From JBKJVQ01 sp046717125 (GTDB lineage Bacteria > Pseudomonadota > Alphaproteobacteria > Rhizobiales > Methyloligellaceae), in NCBI GenBank assembly GCA_046717125.1, contig JBKJVQ010000285.1, positions 1 to 11,718 on the forward strand: DNA of 11,718 nt, written 5' to 3'. Within the stretch, counting starts at the first letter, position 1, and the number at the start of each line of letters is the position of its first letter. The notes under the pieces are model-generated. The model worked only from the letters and a program-made list of their open reading frames with translations, searched no databases and had not been told where the DNA came from. The translations under genes and the position numbers were made by a program. This document shows positions 11,590 through 11,718 of the stretch, in pieces.

Positions 11590-11604
11590 GTTCACCTTAA
11601 GTTC
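11590..11604 (+). promoter_or_regulatory. Candidate LexA (SOS) box, GTTC-N7-GTTC
   Basis: GTTC (11590-11593), seven nucleotides, GTTC (11601-11604): the direct-repeat form used by alphaproteobacterial LexA. It sits 42 nt upstream of the ATG at 11647 and overlaps a weak promoter-like TTAACA (11575-11580) with TAAGTT 17 nt later. Confidence 0.55.
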
Positions 11605-11646
11605 GGGGCCGAGGATGGAGCGGCAGATTCGCCCTCCGGCAGTTTC

Positions 11647-11718
11647 ATGACGCAACACGAAACGGACATCGAAGCGACGCGCGAGGGCGCGCGGGACGAC
11701 GCGGCCGCGCCCATGCGC
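11647..11718 (+). CDS. Start of a downstream gene, cut by the window edge (possibly uvrC)
   Basis: 24 codons run open from ATG 11647 to the last base: a polar, acidic N-terminus with REGARDDAAAP. There is no recognisable domain yet and no strong SD. The GTTC-N7-GTTC box just upstream suggests an SOS-regulated gene. From memory of Bradyrhizobium-like gene order, uvrC can follow an SDR of this type, and alphaproteobacterial UvrC often has a variable acidic N-terminal tail. This identity is an inference, not something seen in the residues. An ATG at 11615 gives only a 11-codon frame ending at 11650 and is not preferred. Confidence 0.4.
   Translation, partial: MTQHETDIEATREGARDDAAAPMR

Overview
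The window is GC-rich and gene-dense. It looks like the chromosome of a hyphomicrobial (Rhizobiales) alphaproteobacterium, probably near Bradyrhizobium/Afipia/Rhodoplanes-type lineages. The grounds are a BA14K-domain protein, RlpA-like proteins without SPOR domains, an Omp25/31-type barrel, a TorF-type barrel, two very short cold-shock proteins, palindromic repeats of a kind I associate with this group, an alphaproteobacterial LexA-box pattern (GTTC-N7-GTTC) and two GGAAC-N18-TT sites resembling EcfG/RpoE2 promoters. There is no phage, transposase, CRISPR, tRNA or rRNA signal.

Layout. At 1-1921 (+) are four small exported proteins: BA14K, a four-cysteine unknown, and two RlpA-like barrel proteins. 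At 2145-2357 (+) is a cold-shock gene. At 2515-4544 (-) is the most unusual part: four tandem, separately terminated paralogs encoding small exported His/Arg/Tyr-rich proteins. They share a leader and an FAP...VGRR prefix, have divergent low-complexity tails, and three of the four have a clear 5'-UTR hairpin at nearly the same place. At 4821-5159 (+) is an unknown exported protein transcribed divergently from the array. At 5398-5613 (+) is a second cold-shock gene. At 5663-8493 (+) are an M20 dipeptidase, a GST-like protein and, overlapping it by 4 nt, a periplasmic RNase T2. At 8626-10421 (-) are two outer-membrane beta-barrels, each with a structured 5' UTR. At 10791-11564 (+) is a pteridine-reductase-like SDR, and at the right edge is the start of another gene behind a LexA-type box.

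How the parts fit. About two thirds of the genes encode exported or outer-membrane proteins, and most are monocistronic with their own hairpin terminators. With cold-shock genes and candidate general-stress promoters among them, this reads as an envelope and stress neighbourhood built by local duplication (RlpA pair, csp pair, array of four) rather than as a single pathway operon. The paralog array and its shared 5'-UTR hairpin are the best candidates for something undescribed. The mutually exclusive pairing over the TorF Shine-Dalgarno, the PTR1-like catalytic Asp in the SDR, and the LexA box before the edge gene are the next most testable points.
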